DNA of 21,991 nucleotides from a virus. Position 1 is the stretch's first letter, and each line of letters begins with the position of its first letter. The position numbers and the translations under genes are program-made. Below the pieces are notes generated by a model. The model ran no database searches and had not been told where the DNA came from. It was given only the letters and a program-made list of their open reading frames with translations. This document shows positions 11,493-18,906 of the stretch, one piece after another. The DNA lies in the IMG/VR virus record IMGVR_UViG_3300042402_000831, positions 1 through 21,991 of that record, one strand, 5' to 3'.

Positions 11493-13268
11493 TTAAATTA
11501 AGTTAAATCCGTCAAGAAAGTCCTTAACGTCGTCAGGCATTTCTCGATTATCTAATTTTACCATACCCTGCTCTCTTTCTGCAAGTCGTGCTGAAGAGGA
11601 CCAAGTATGGACATCTATCTCAGTATTATTACTCTTTGGTGTATGAGAAATAGCACCAAATACAGCGCCCGTCACGGCATCTGCTAAGTCCTTAGACTTC
11701 TTTCTTGGGTGATCTACACGATTACCCTTCATAATTTTAAGTTCTGACATTTCCTCTAATAGTATAGGTATTCTTGGAATAGCAACACGCTCTTCATAAA
11801 TCATCATAGCAAGATCTTCATAGTGTTTCTTTGCTACAGATACAGTCTCAGTTCTAATTCCAACAGCCTGTAGTTCGTTCTGAATATCAAATGACTGCCA
11901 ACGGTCAAATGAAACCATGCCAATATTAAACCCCTGTCTTCTTAAATTAATAATCCACTGCTTTACCTCAGACAGATTTACTGGTCCCTCTGCTCTTGGC
12001 TCCCACCAGGCTACAGCATCTACTATTACGATAGGTGCTACTTGTTCATAGTCTTTAATTACCTGGATATTTACCCACTTATCTACGTGAGCAATTGCTA
12101 CCGCACACTTATCGTGCTTTTGTGCAAGGTCAGCATGAATATAGTAGGTCTTATCTGGATCAGGCACAAACGTTTCGTCAAACCTTCTAAATGAATCTAG
12201 TGGGTTTCTAGTGCTCATGCACTTTTCAACCTTATCAATTTGTTTAAAGAAAGCATCTGATGAGTATGTTGGCATGCAGGCAAAACGCATCATTGCATCT
12301 CCAAGGTCAGTAAAAAATGCTAACTTAAAGTCTTCTATCTTACGGGTAGGATTTACTTCCCATGTAGGTCTTTTGAATGCAAATACCCTTGGAATTTTAT
12401 ACTGAAGAATTGTATCTTCATCCCATGAAATTTCAAACTGGTTTCCTGGATCTGTATGTGGCAAATCTTCGTTCATAATAAAAGTATGTCTGCGTTCAAT
12501 GGTTTCTTTTTCAGCAATCACTGACTCATATCGTTGAGAAATAAAGTCACCTTGATATCGTGGGAAAGAAAGCAAAACTACCTTGCCAAGGTCAGGGAAA
12601 CGAGAATCTACTGTTCCACGAAATGCCTTATAGATATTATCAGCAGTCTTTCCTTGTTCGTTTCCAGTTCCAACCTCTGTTGCAAAACCAGAAATCTCAT
12701 CAAGGACTGCCATTAAAAGGTTTAAACCCTCATGTGATTCTCTTTCTGAGTGTCCAGAGTAGACAGTAATTGACTTATCAAACTCAATTGAGTCTGCCTT
12801 TGCATTAAACTTTCCTGCAAACCATGGGGATCTTTCAATCTTAGTCTTAAATCCTTTAAAGAAAACGTTCTTAGCCTGCTGAGCGTTAACAGCAACGTTA
12901 ATAATATCAATAGCATCTCCTGCAGGCTTACCAAAATAAATTGCTGGATCTTTAAGGCATAGAAGTTTATATACTACATATGCACAGGCTACTGTTGAGA
13001 TAAAGTCTTTACCGCTACCCTTGCCAAGTTGAAGGATTAGTTCGTTCTTTGTATATTTATTAAAATGACTTAAACCTTCTGCAGGCCCCATAATATCAAT
13101 AAGATCTTCTTTACGATAGATCTGGCTCATAGCCTCAACAATTTCGTATTGAATATCAGATAAAAGTGGTTGACCAAGATAGTCAGGTGACTGGACAAAT
13201 GTCTTTACGTCAACTGGTGTTTCAACAAAGTGATTCTCCTTTAATACTTCAAGAAAATCATTGAACAT
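11493..13268 (-). CDS. terL: Terminase large subunit
   Basis: A 591-aa DNA-packaging motor. The ATPase half has Walker A LGKGSGKD (G82-D88) and Walker B LLMAVLDE (D190, E191). The nuclease half has the RNase H-like acidic set: D380 in IHADLAQ, D455 in VSFDRWQ, and D530 in KDLADAVTGA. It pumps genome into proheads and cuts it at the portal. The frame extends to TTG at 13277, but ATG at 13268 is the better start; no strong ribosome site is seen, and the overlap of 11 bases with the upstream gene suggests translational coupling. The upstream gene is a small-terminase candidate. Downstream, instead of portal and head genes, come the surface-protein gene and a large accessory block. Confidence 0.95.
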   Translation of the reverse strand: MFNDFLEVLKENHFVETPVDVKTFVQSPDYLGQPLLSDIQYEIVEAMSQIYRKEDLIDIMGPAEGLSHFNKYTKNELILQLGKGSGKDFISTVACAYVVYKLLCLKDPAIYFGKPAGDAIDIINVAVNAQQAKNVFFKGFKTKIERSPWFAGKFNAKADSIEFDKSITVYSGHSERESHEGLNLLMAVLDEISGFATEVGTGNEQGKTADNIYKAFRGTVDSRFPDLGKVVLLSFPRYQGDFISQRYESVIAEKETIERRHTFIMNEDLPHTDPGNQFEISWDEDTILQYKIPRVFAFKRPTWEVNPTRKIEDFKLAFFTDLGDAMMRFACMPTYSSDAFFKQIDKVEKCMSTRNPLDSFRRFDETFVPDPDKTYYIHADLAQKHDKCAVAIAHVDKWVNIQVIKDYEQVAPIVIVDAVAWWEPRAEGPVNLSEVKQWIINLRRQGFNIGMVSFDRWQSFDIQNELQAVGIRTETVSVAKKHYEDLAMMIYEERVAIPRIPILLEEMSELKIMKGNRVDHPRKKSKDLADAVTGAVFGAISHTPKSNNTEIDVHTWSSSARLAEREQGMVKLDNREMPDDVKDFLDGFNLI

Positions 13269-13794
13269 CGTGGACAACAGTAATCACTTCTCCTTCTTTT
13301 GCAATAGCGGATAAGCGCTGCATAATAATATCTCTTACCTCTGGATGCTCTGAGGCGATATCTCTTAAGATTCCTACAAGCACTTCTTGCTTTCTTTCAA
13401 TCTCAATCATTTCTTCTGCAAGTTCTTTATTCTCAAGAAGTCCTGCTTTTTGTAGCATATCAATTCTTCTTGACTCAATATCTAATACTAATTTAATACC
13501 AGCAGTTTTTGCTGTAAGGTTTGTTGATAGACTTGCCTCATCAATAACTTCGTATGCTTTTGTGATTAACTTTGTATAGTGTGTATCTGCACCAACCAGG
13601 GCTTCCTTAGCACGAGCACGGATAGCATCATTAGCAGATGCCATAACCTTCCACTCATTAATTAATGAAACAACACGGGTACGGGGAATATCTAACTCTT
13701 TAGAAATAACAGTTGGATCATTGCCCTTAAGGTATTCAGTAACTACTTGATTTACTTCATCAAGATGATTAATTAATTCTGACTCAGTTGACAT
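13258..13794 (-). CDS. Probable terminase small subunit
   Basis: A 178-aa all-helical protein. Residues 10-50 include a helix-turn-helix-like segment (VVTEYLKGNDPTVISKELDI, PRTRVVSLINEW), the remainder is long charged helices (ESRRIDMLQKAGLLENKELA, EEMIEIERKQEVL) suited to ring assembly. Its position directly before TerL, with an 11-base overlap, its size and HTH + coiled-coil layout are what is expected for TerS, which recognises phage DNA for packaging. The sequence itself does not prove it. AGAGGG ribosome site before ATG 13794, overlapping the end of the DUF3310 gene. Confidence 0.78.
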   Translation of the reverse strand: MSTESELINHLDEVNQVVTEYLKGNDPTVISKELDIPRTRVVSLINEWKVMASANDAIRARAKEALVGADTHYTKLITKAYEVIDEASLSTNLTAKTAGIKLVLDIESRRIDMLQKAGLLENKELAEEMIEIERKQEVLVGILRDIASEHPEVRDIIMQRLSAIAKEGEVITVVHDVQ

Positions 13795-14026
13795 ATTTTC
13801 CCTCTAATCTATTTATCTCATCTTTGATATAGAAGATTGCCTTTTCTAAATCTTGAATTGTCTTTGCTTCATCTTTAAGTCCTGCTCTCCAAAGGTATTT
13901 AAAGGCATTTCCAATATTAAAATTACGATGACGAGTAATTTGTATGCACTCAACTCCAGATGGATCTGAAGTGTAATGTAGTGGATGATTTACTTGATCA
14001 ACTGTAATATGAAGGTTGTCGCTCAT
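13784..14026 (-). CDS. DUF3310 protein
   Basis: An 80-aa protein with the clear DUF3310 pattern: VNHPLHYTSDPSGVECIQIT, RHRNFNIGNAFKYLWRAG, and a C-terminal DLEKAIFYIKDEINRLEG helix. The family is common in tailed phages and is sometimes labelled nucleotide kinase-like, but no kinase motif is present here and its function is unknown. Start ATG 14026 overlaps the stop of the preceding small zinc gene (ATGA), with AGAGGTGA as ribosome site. Confidence 0.92.
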   Translation of the reverse strand: MSDNLHITVDQVNHPLHYTSDPSGVECIQITRHRNFNIGNAFKYLWRAGLKDEAKTIQDLEKAIFYIKDEINRLEGKYVN

Positions 14027-14184
14027 TTAGTCACCTCTACATTTAATCTCTTAAAACAATTTAAACATGTTGTGTATGTTCTACCAGTAAACGGGCAAGA
14101 CGATATTGAAGACTCATTGTGCTTACATAATATTCTTTGTGTAAGTGCCCTTCCAACATCTACAAAGTGCTTAATAACTCTCAT
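14023..14184 (-). CDS. 53-aa cysteine-rich (zinc-ribbon-like) protein
   Basis: A short gene that fills the space between its neighbours. Preferred start ATG 14184 (an ATG two codons earlier at 14190 touches the AGAGGAAG ribosome site, so the later one has correct spacing). Protein MRVIKHFVDVGRALTQRILC and onward has C20, H22, C30, C40 and C43 (in TTCLNCFKRL), a likely zinc ribbon. It begins with an amphipathic helix. Its ATGA overlap with the DUF3310 gene and 14-base overlap with the preceding gene argue that it is real. Similar short phage proteins with CKH and CLNC are familiar, but function is unknown. Confidence 0.75.
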   Translation of the reverse strand: MRVIKHFVDVGRALTQRILCKHNESSISSCPFTGRTYTTCLNCFKRLNVEVTK

Positions 14185-14308
14185 CTTCATCTTCCTCTAG
14201 GTTCCAGTCAAATGCCTCTGGAATATTTTTTAATGCAACAATAGTATATGTTAGTCCTGCTGCAGCAGCCAATGATAGTATAAATATAATCTTTTTTATC
14301 TTATTCAT
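14171..14308 (-). CDS. 45-aa single-pass membrane protein
   Basis: MNKIKKIIFILSLAAAAGLT, one hydrophobic helix at about residues 7-26, then a conserved-looking ALKNIPEAFDWNLEED tail that is acidic. Positive N-terminus and acidic C-terminus suggest inner-membrane insertion. The start ATG overlaps the stop of the HTH gene by four bases (ATGA) and its coding DNA contains the ribosome site of the next gene. Small phage membrane proteins ending in IPE.FDW are familiar from actinobacteriophages, but no function is known to me. Confidence 0.75.
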   Translation of the reverse strand: MNKIKKIIFILSLAAAAGLTYTIVALKNIPEAFDWNLEEDEDESY

Positions 14309-14460
14309 CTTTTAGATTTCCTTAATCCAAATTTAGCAAGGTACACGTAGATAGTCTCAACACTGGCTCCGCACTCCTTTGCAATCTCTTCTGGAGTCTT
14401 TTTATCCATAAGATAGCGCTTACGCATATAGACTTCTGATGTATATAGTTTAGCAGGCAT
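14305..14460 (-). CDS. 51-aa helix-turn-helix protein
   Basis: From ATG 14460: MPAKLYTSEVYMRKRYLMDK, then TPEEIAKECGASVETIYVYL, AKFGLRKSKR. The second block is a canonical helix-turn-helix (EEIAKECGAS-VETIYVYLAKFG) of the homeodomain-like or resolvase C-terminal type, with a basic tail for DNA contact. It could be a small transcription regulator, or a DNA-binding adaptor. The upstream frame to 14535 overlaps the previous gene and has no homology-like character, so I take the later start, four bases after that gene's stop. No strong ribosome site is visible; translation may be coupled. Confidence 0.8.
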   Translation of the reverse strand: MPAKLYTSEVYMRKRYLMDKKTPEEIAKECGASVETIYVYLAKFGLRKSKR

Positions 14461-14464
14461 GGCG

Positions 14465-15109
14465 TTATTTGTCAACCTCTGTGTCAATAACCTCATAGTC
14501 GTAGGCGTTTGAGTCTTCAAGCATCCACTTGTCATAACTTTCTACGTCCCACTTATTTGTATTAATGAGTCTTTGTATAACTAGATCATTTTTTGTTACA
14601 AATGAGGGTTCCTTTAGCCTTACCCGATTATTAGGCTGAATAGCAAAATTTCCATCATCTCTTTGAATTACATGTCCACATTTATGCTGCCCTGGATTTT
14701 CAGAGTATCCATCATCCAGTATATTTGTTTCTGGATTATGCCAGTCAATAGTAAATAAATATGTTCCAGGAATGCTTGTTTTTGTTCTGTCAATGTATGA
14801 CATTCTCATATTGCTTAAGTTCTCAAACTTTGTAACAGAAACGTATGGGCTAAAAGAATTCCACAAAACAAGATTATGAATTGGCTCTTCTGGAACTCCT
14901 GGCTTAGTGCAAAAGGCATTGATTGGCATTCGCCACCAAATTCCTCCATCTTCCATTAGAAAATGAAACAGTGGGCTTCTACTCTTAATGCTTGAAACAC
15001 CAAATATAACGCATGGAAAATATTTGTCATGACTATCTTCTTGATCTCTTAAAAAGTTACCACGCACATAGCATTCAATTGGTGGTATGTTTGCATTTAA
15101 CTCTGGCAT
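14465..15109 (-). CDS. Conserved phage protein of unknown function
   Basis: A 214-aa soluble protein. The central part has a distinctive pattern shared by proteins of many tailed phages: VIFGVSSIKSRSPLFHFLME, DGGIWWRMPINAFC, VLWNSFSPYVSVTKFE, and TYLFTIDWHNPE, followed by PGQHKCGHVIQRDDGNFAIQ and PNNRVRLKEPSFV. Alternating beta strands suggest a compact domain; the late CGHVIQRDDG block and the closing acidic tail are notable. I know of no assigned function. It is placed among recombination genes, coupled by TAATG to the RuvC-like gene, so a role in DNA metabolism is possible but only by association. Confidence 0.85.
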   Translation of the reverse strand: MPELNANIPPIECYVRGNFLRDQEDSHDKYFPCVIFGVSSIKSRSPLFHFLMEDGGIWWRMPINAFCTKPGVPEEPIHNLVLWNSFSPYVSVTKFENLSNMRMSYIDRTKTSIPGTYLFTIDWHNPETNILDDGYSENPGQHKCGHVIQRDDGNFAIQPNNRVRLKEPSFVTKNDLVIQRLINTNKWDVESYDKWMLEDSNAYDYEVIDTEVDK

Positions 15110-15699
15110 TACTTATTTTCCCCTATCGCTTTATCCCAATTTTTTACAGCCCAATGACCAATACCGCAAGCATCTGCAACATCGTTGTCTGTAATTGTTC
15201 TGTCATAATTAATATTAATAAAATTAATAGTTCTTTCTTTGCGAAGCATTCTTTCATAAGCCTTATACCAAGATACAGATTTGCCAGGGTTTTGTGCACG
15301 AATAAGTAATTGCTCTTCTTTAGATATTTTTTTATTACCTATAAAGTTTTGCCAAGTAATTGGGGAAACTCTACCAATAACTTTAGTACCTGACTGTCCT
15401 GCTGAGCCAAGAATAGCCCCTTGTACTAGTGCAAGATCTGCAGCAGTCTTAGGGCTATTCATGAATACAGTGTGCTCAATAACTATTGCTTCAAACCCAC
15501 CATATATATCAAAAAATGCTTTTACTTTTTTACCAGCATCCATAACTTTTTCATAAATGTTGCTTCCATCAAAATGAATCTTTCCAATACTGCTAAGGTC
15601 ATTATCAACAAACAAAGCAAAAGCAAGACTATTAGTACTAGCATCAATAGCACAAATGGTTTTTGGCTGTGCCTCTGCTCCCCACTTAGTCTTGCTCAT
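15109..15699 (-). CDS. RuvC-like Holliday junction resolvase
   Basis: A 196-aa RNase H-fold nuclease from ATG 15699 (AAAGGGG upstream; the TTG at 15705 is too close to it). Acidic catalytic residues are visible: D19 in CAIDASTNSLAFAL, E75 in AIVIEHTVF, and D173/D176 in TITDNDVADACGIGHWA. This is the layout of RuvC, which cuts four-way DNA junctions as a dimer; phage versions resolve branched DNA before packaging. It belongs with RecA, the Cas4-like exonuclease and the PD-(D/E)XK nuclease in this region. The DNDVADA block is characteristic of RuvC-type phage resolvases. Confidence 0.88.
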   Translation of the reverse strand: MSKTKWGAEAQPKTICAIDASTNSLAFALFVDNDLSSIGKIHFDGSNIYEKVMDAGKKVKAFFDIYGGFEAIVIEHTVFMNSPKTAADLALVQGAILGSAGQSGTKVIGRVSPITWQNFIGNKKISKEEQLLIRAQNPGKSVSWYKAYERMLRKERTINFININYDRTITDNDVADACGIGHWAVKNWDKAIGENK

Positions 15700-15976
15700 A
15701 ATCAATAAACCCCTTTAACTCTTTTAACATTTTATCAACTGCTTTTTTACTAACATTACAGTTTGAGCAAAAGCCAGAGTCATTGTAGATGGAAAGTTCT
15801 TGATTACATCCACCAAGGCATAGCCTCTTTTTACCCTTACGCTTTTGCCTTTTGCTATAGTTATATCTTTCTACAATTTTTTCTTTTGTTGCAATATCTC
15901 TGCAGTTTTTGCTGCAGTAAATCTGATAAGTAACTTTAGGCGTAAACCCAGTATCACAAACCTTACATAGTTTCAC
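15686..15976 (-). CDS. Double zinc-finger protein
   Basis: A 96-aa basic protein, GTG start at 15976 with GGAG seven bases upstream. Two cysteine clusters: C4/C7 with C21/C25 (CKVCDTGFTP...YCSKNC) and C53/C57 with C70/C73 (CLGGC...FCSNC), separated by a very basic linker (YNYSKRQKRKGKKR). Both clusters look like small zinc ribbons, the first typical of phage HNH-like or recombination-associated zinc fingers, but the HNH residues are absent. The basic linker suggests nucleic-acid binding. It overlaps both the exonuclease and the resolvase genes by 14 bases, so the three are translated together and it may be an accessory factor to them. Confidence 0.82.
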   Translation of the reverse strand: MKLCKVCDTGFTPKVTYQIYCSKNCRDIATKEKIVERYNYSKRQKRKGKKRLCLGGCNQELSIYNDSGFCSNCNVSKKAVDKMLKELKGFIDYEQD

Positions 15977-16772
15977 TCAGTTGCTCCATAGATGCTATTT
16001 TAACAACACCTTCGCCAGCATCAGCACAAGCCTTTTGAATTGGGCATGTCTTACATATCTTTGAGTTAGATCTATAGTTCTTTGTAGGAAGTTTTCTCTC
16101 TACCCAGGTTTTTCTAACATCTCTCATCCACTGGAAAGTATTATCAATCCATTGACGATAGTGGTCTGTCACCTCTACTGGAATAATTAATAACTCATGA
16201 TTATTTTTATTTTCGTAGATTAATACACCCTTTGACTTCTTAAGAATCTTCATGTAGATTAATAGTTGAATAAGGTGTCCAGTCTTTGGCTTTAATGTCT
16301 TTTTACGATACTCAAAGCCCTCATTGAGCATAGTCTTAATTTCACCAACAATTTCTTCACCTTCCCAATCAATCATGGCATCTCCATAGCCAAAGATTGG
16401 TGGATCATTATTAATAATCTTAAACTCTGTTGTTGGACCTTCATCTGACTCAAATATCTTTGCAATTCCAGAGTCCATCATAGCCTGCTGAATTCTTTCA
16501 TGAGACTTAGTTCCAGCAGTCATGTTGGCTGCACCATAAGCATCTGCATTATCTTCAAATGTTTGACCATCAAAGGCTAGGTACCAATATCTTGGACACT
16601 CACCATGGCTATAAGCAATTGTAGATGGAGCAAATGTCTTCTTTTGTGTATGCTTTGCCACACGGTTAATGGTATATCCTGACTGAATCTTCTCAATCAT
16701 TGCCTTGGTATCTACAATTTCAACTGGAGTTGGTTCTTTAATCATTATTTGCTGTAGTAAATTTTTAGTCAT
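15963..16772 (-). CDS. Cas4/RecB-like PD-(D/E)XK exonuclease with iron-sulfur cysteines
   Basis: A 269-aa protein from ATG 16772. It has the Cas4/AddB-type layout: C59 in GECPRYWY, H91, D131 in FGYGDAMID, E144-x-K146 in VGEIKTM, Q169/Y173 (QLLIYMKIL), then C240, C243 and C249 in ICKTCPIQKAC. The four cysteines should hold a 4Fe-4S cluster and the D-E-K set the metal ion for DNA cleavage. Members resect DNA ends 5' to 3' or act as RecB-type nucleases; here it is probably for phage recombination with RecA. There is no CRISPR array or cas1 in view. AAGGGA ribosome site; an upstream ATG at 16778 would be too close to it. Confidence 0.9.
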   Translation of the reverse strand: MTKNLLQQIMIKEPTPVEIVDTKAMIEKIQSGYTINRVAKHTQKKTFAPSTIAYSHGECPRYWYLAFDGQTFEDNADAYGAANMTAGTKSHERIQQAMMDSGIAKIFESDEGPTTEFKIINNDPPIFGYGDAMIDWEGEEIVGEIKTMLNEGFEYRKKTLKPKTGHLIQLLIYMKILKKSKGVLIYENKNNHELLIIPVEVTDHYRQWIDNTFQWMRDVRKTWVERKLPTKNYRSNSKICKTCPIQKACADAGEGVVKIASMEQLSETM

Positions 16773-16793
16773 TATCATCCCTTGTTTTATATA

Positions 16794-16802
16794 AGTATAG
16801 CA
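16794..16802 (-). promoter_or_regulatory. Extended -10 promoter for the exonuclease/resolvase operon
   Basis: Minus strand TGCTATACT, a 5/6 -10 with TGn, at the junction between the small helical gene and the exonuclease. The -35 region is not recognisable. The predicted start near 16787 leaves a leader of about 15 bases containing AAGGGA. Confidence 0.5.
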
Positions 16803-16804
16803 GG

Positions 16805-17119
16805 TTAGCGCATAATGTATTTAAGTGCTGATACTAAATCATTGATTGATTCCGCTGCGGTATAGTAAATATTCTTCTTTGCCCTGTCACTTTTATCAAC
16901 GTTTGCCATCCATGTAGCCTTTAAAGCCATCTTTGCTGCGATAGCCTGAAGTCTAACGATCTCAAGGCTTGCTACTTGAATGGGGATATCTGGCTTAATG
17001 ATTATTTTAGCAATCATAGTAAGAGCAGTGGTTAACTCTTCATCGTCCATGTATTCAGCAATCTCTGCCAAACCATTAACTTGCTCTAGTGTTGTTTTCT
17101 GTGGACCTTCATTTGTCAT
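16805..17119 (-). CDS. Small helical phage protein
   Basis: A 104-aa, all-helical protein: MTNEGPQKTTLEQVNGLAEI, acidic YMDDEELTTALTM, then long helices VASLEIVRLQAIAAKMALKA and TAAESINDLVSALKYIMR. There is no motif that I can assign. GGAGA six bases before ATG 17119 lies inside the end of the nuclease gene (11-base overlap), so they are co-translated. The helical hairpin character would suit a partner protein, such as a DNA-binding or clamp-like accessory of the replication machinery. This is association only. Confidence 0.8.
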   Translation of the reverse strand: MTNEGPQKTTLEQVNGLAEIAEYMDDEELTTALTMIAKIIIKPDIPIQVASLEIVRLQAIAAKMALKATWMANVDKSDRAKKNIYYTAAESINDLVSALKYIMR

Positions 17120-17405
17120 TATTGTTCTCCTCTACTAACTGTTCTAACATATCTAACTCAATTATAGCAAGCCTTACCTTCTGTGTACCCTCTCCAAGAA
17201 CGATAACAAGTGCGGGATCCATACTTTTCTTTAGTGCATCTGTTGTGACTTTAGCCCATACATCTTGATTTAATGTAAAGGACTTAGAACATTCTTTAAA
17301 ATCTAATACAAAGTTGTTCCATGAGGCATCTCCCTTGGTGTTATTTCTACCAGAGTTCTTATGCTGCTTTGCCCCTAGTCTTTTAGACTCTGACCTTTCA
17401 CTCAT
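17109..17405 (-). CDS. Small PD-(D/E)XK nuclease (resolvase-like)
   Basis: A 98-aa protein from ATG 17405, with AAGGAC upstream (the TTG two codons earlier is less likely). The block NSGRNNTKGDASWNNFVLD, FKECSKSFTL has the nuclease layout: D26 in KGDA, then D35-x-K37 in LDFKE. The preceding E6-S-K and GAKQHKNSGR are also conserved-looking, and the final strand LAIIELD closes the fold. It resembles archaeal/phage Holliday junction resolvase-like or VRR-type single-domain nucleases. Its exact substrate is unknown. It joins RuvC-like and Cas4-like enzymes as a third recombination or repair nuclease, and overlaps genes on each side. Confidence 0.75.
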   Translation of the reverse strand: MSERSESKRLGAKQHKNSGRNNTKGDASWNNFVLDFKECSKSFTLNQDVWAKVTTDALKKSMDPALVIVLGEGTQKVRLAIIELDMLEQLVEENNNDK

Positions 17406-17583
17406 CCTCAAAGTCCTTTTTCTTTTTCTTTTGTGGAATTAAAGAAACCTTAGACATATGCTTTGATGAGCACATCCAAGTAGCATCTCCAGATGTAGAC
17501 CAAAGTCTTAAAGAAGAAACCTCTTCGTTACACTTCTTACATGGAAACTTTCCAGTATAGATACTAAAATCTTTTTCAGCCAT
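17398..17583 (-). CDS. 61-aa zinc-ribbon protein
   Basis: A short protein, KFPCKKCNEEVSSLRLW then GDATWMCSSKHMSKVSLIP and a KKKKKDFEDE tail. C15 and C18, with C38 and H42, make a likely zinc site. Short proteins with this FPCK.C....SLRLW...GDATWMCS pattern are familiar in phages, but no function is known to me. The gene overlaps the RecA end by 8 bases and the next gene by 8 bases, so it is part of the replication operon. The basic tail hints at DNA or RNA contact. Confidence 0.82.
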   Translation of the reverse strand: MAEKDFSIYTGKFPCKKCNEEVSSLRLWSTSGDATWMCSSKHMSKVSLIPQKKKKKDFEDE

Positions 17584-18589
17584 TGGCCAGTTTATCTCTT
17601 AGACTTTGCTGTAAGTCAAGGTCTTCTCTTACACGATTAATAAAACCATCTCTACCTTGAACCTTTGTGCCATCGTCCAACTGATACCAAGCACCAGTAC
17701 GATTAACTAATCCTACTGACTCTGCTGTATCAACCAAATCGCCAATGGCATCAATACCAATATCGTCACCTCTAAAATAAAAATCATACTCACCAGACTG
17801 GAACCCTGGAGAGGTTTTAGAGAATTGTAGTTCCCAGCGAATCTTTCTTCCAATCTTTTCTTCAATTAGTTTATCTCCTACTTTAATCTTTCCTTTAAGC
17901 GCTTGATTATCTGACTCTGAACTAAACAGTTTGATAACGCACGACGAATAAAACTTAGTAGCCTGACCACCTGAAGGCTGCTGGCTAGTATACATAGCAT
18001 TAATATTATTACGAGATTGAGAGATAAGAACAAGAAGAGTTGGCTTAACTTTATTGTTAGCATAATTAAGCATCTTCCACGCATTGCTAAAGTCACGAGA
18101 CTCTGCTCCAATCTGTTTTGTATTTTCTAAAGCCTTCATATCGTCTGTATCTTTTTCAAAGTAAATTGCAGGAAGCATTGAGGTAATTGAGTCTATAACA
18201 ATTAAATCTACTCCAGCATTGATAAGTCCAACACCAACATCTACCATGTCACTAATTGTTCTTGCCTGTGAGTATATTAACTTTGTTGGGTCTACCCCAA
18301 GTTTTACTGCCCAGTCTTCTGAGTATGACATTTCTGAGTCAATCCATGCACAGACCTTGCCTTCTTTTTGTGCCATAGCAATCATCTGAAGGCACATAGA
18401 GGACTTTGCAGAAGACTTTGATCCCCAGATAAGGACCTGTCTACCATAAGGTAGCCCACCGCCAAGTGCACGGTTTAATCCAAAACTTGGTGTTGGCTGA
18501 TATTCAAAGTTAACCCCAACCCCATTGCCTAAACGCTTTCTTAGTTTAGGATCTAACTGTGCTAATACATCATCTACTGTAACTGTCAT
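17576..18589 (-). CDS. recA: RecA-family recombinase with altered P-loop
   Basis: A 337-aa protein aligned over its length with bacterial RecA and phage UvsX-type recombinases. The P-loop is GSKSSAKS (G56-S63) where RecA has GPESSGKT: the conserved Gly before Lys is Ala. T4 UvsX also departs from Gly at this place. E86 (in WIDSEMSYS) is the likely catalytic Glu, Walker B is VDLIVIDSITS with D133, and LLVLISQSRNN carries the Gln sensor. The C-terminal domain with GAWYQLDDGTKVQGRDGF is RecA-like. It drives strand exchange in repair and concatemer formation. Start ATG 18589 overlaps the MazG stop (TAATG). Confidence 0.92.
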   Translation of the reverse strand: MTVTVDDVLAQLDPKLRKRLGNGVGVNFEYQPTPSFGLNRALGGGLPYGRQVLIWGSKSSAKSSMCLQMIAMAQKEGKVCAWIDSEMSYSEDWAVKLGVDPTKLIYSQARTISDMVDVGVGLINAGVDLIVIDSITSMLPAIYFEKDTDDMKALENTKQIGAESRDFSNAWKMLNYANNKVKPTLLVLISQSRNNINAMYTSQQPSGGQATKFYSSCVIKLFSSESDNQALKGKIKVGDKLIEEKIGRKIRWELQFSKTSPGFQSGEYDFYFRGDDIGIDAIGDLVDTAESVGLVNRTGAWYQLDDGTKVQGRDGFINRVREDLDLQQSLRDKLANG

Positions 18590-18906
18590 TAAAATCTTAC
18601 CCCATGCTTCTCTGGTCTAGTCTTGTTAAACTTTGTTTTTTCATCAAACGCATAATCAAGTGATATCTTAGTATACCCTGCTTCAACCATTCCTGCATAA
18701 AGATCAAGGGTACGAATAATAATATCTGCAAACTCTTTGGCAATTTCTTCCTCTCCCTTGTCTTTTCTTACTGCCTCTAGGACCTCTACTACCTCAGAAA
18801 CAATCATCATTAGTTGTTTAGATACAAATATATCATCAACCTCTTGATCCCAAAACCCTTTTTCTACTGCTACTTCATGCAACTTGATTGCTAAATCATC
18901 AAACAC
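18589..18906 (-). CDS. MazG-like nucleotide pyrophosphohydrolase
   Basis: A 105-aa single-domain all-alpha protein, GTG start at 18906 with GGAGG six bases upstream. The metal-binding set of the all-alpha NTP pyrophosphatase family is present: E38-x-x-E41 in VSEVVEVLEAVR and E58-x-x-D61 in KEFADIIIR. It hydrolyses (d)NTPs or related nucleotides to monophosphates; phage versions may clear damaged nucleotides or lower (p)ppGpp. Both the stop (TAATG with RecA) and start (8-base overlap with the polymerase gene) tie it to the replication operon. Confidence 0.88.
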   Translation of the reverse strand: MFDDLAIKLHEVAVEKGFWDQEVDDIFVSKQLMMIVSEVVEVLEAVRKDKGEEEIAKEFADIIIRTLDLYAGMVEAGYTKISLDYAFDEKTKFNKTRPEKHGVRF

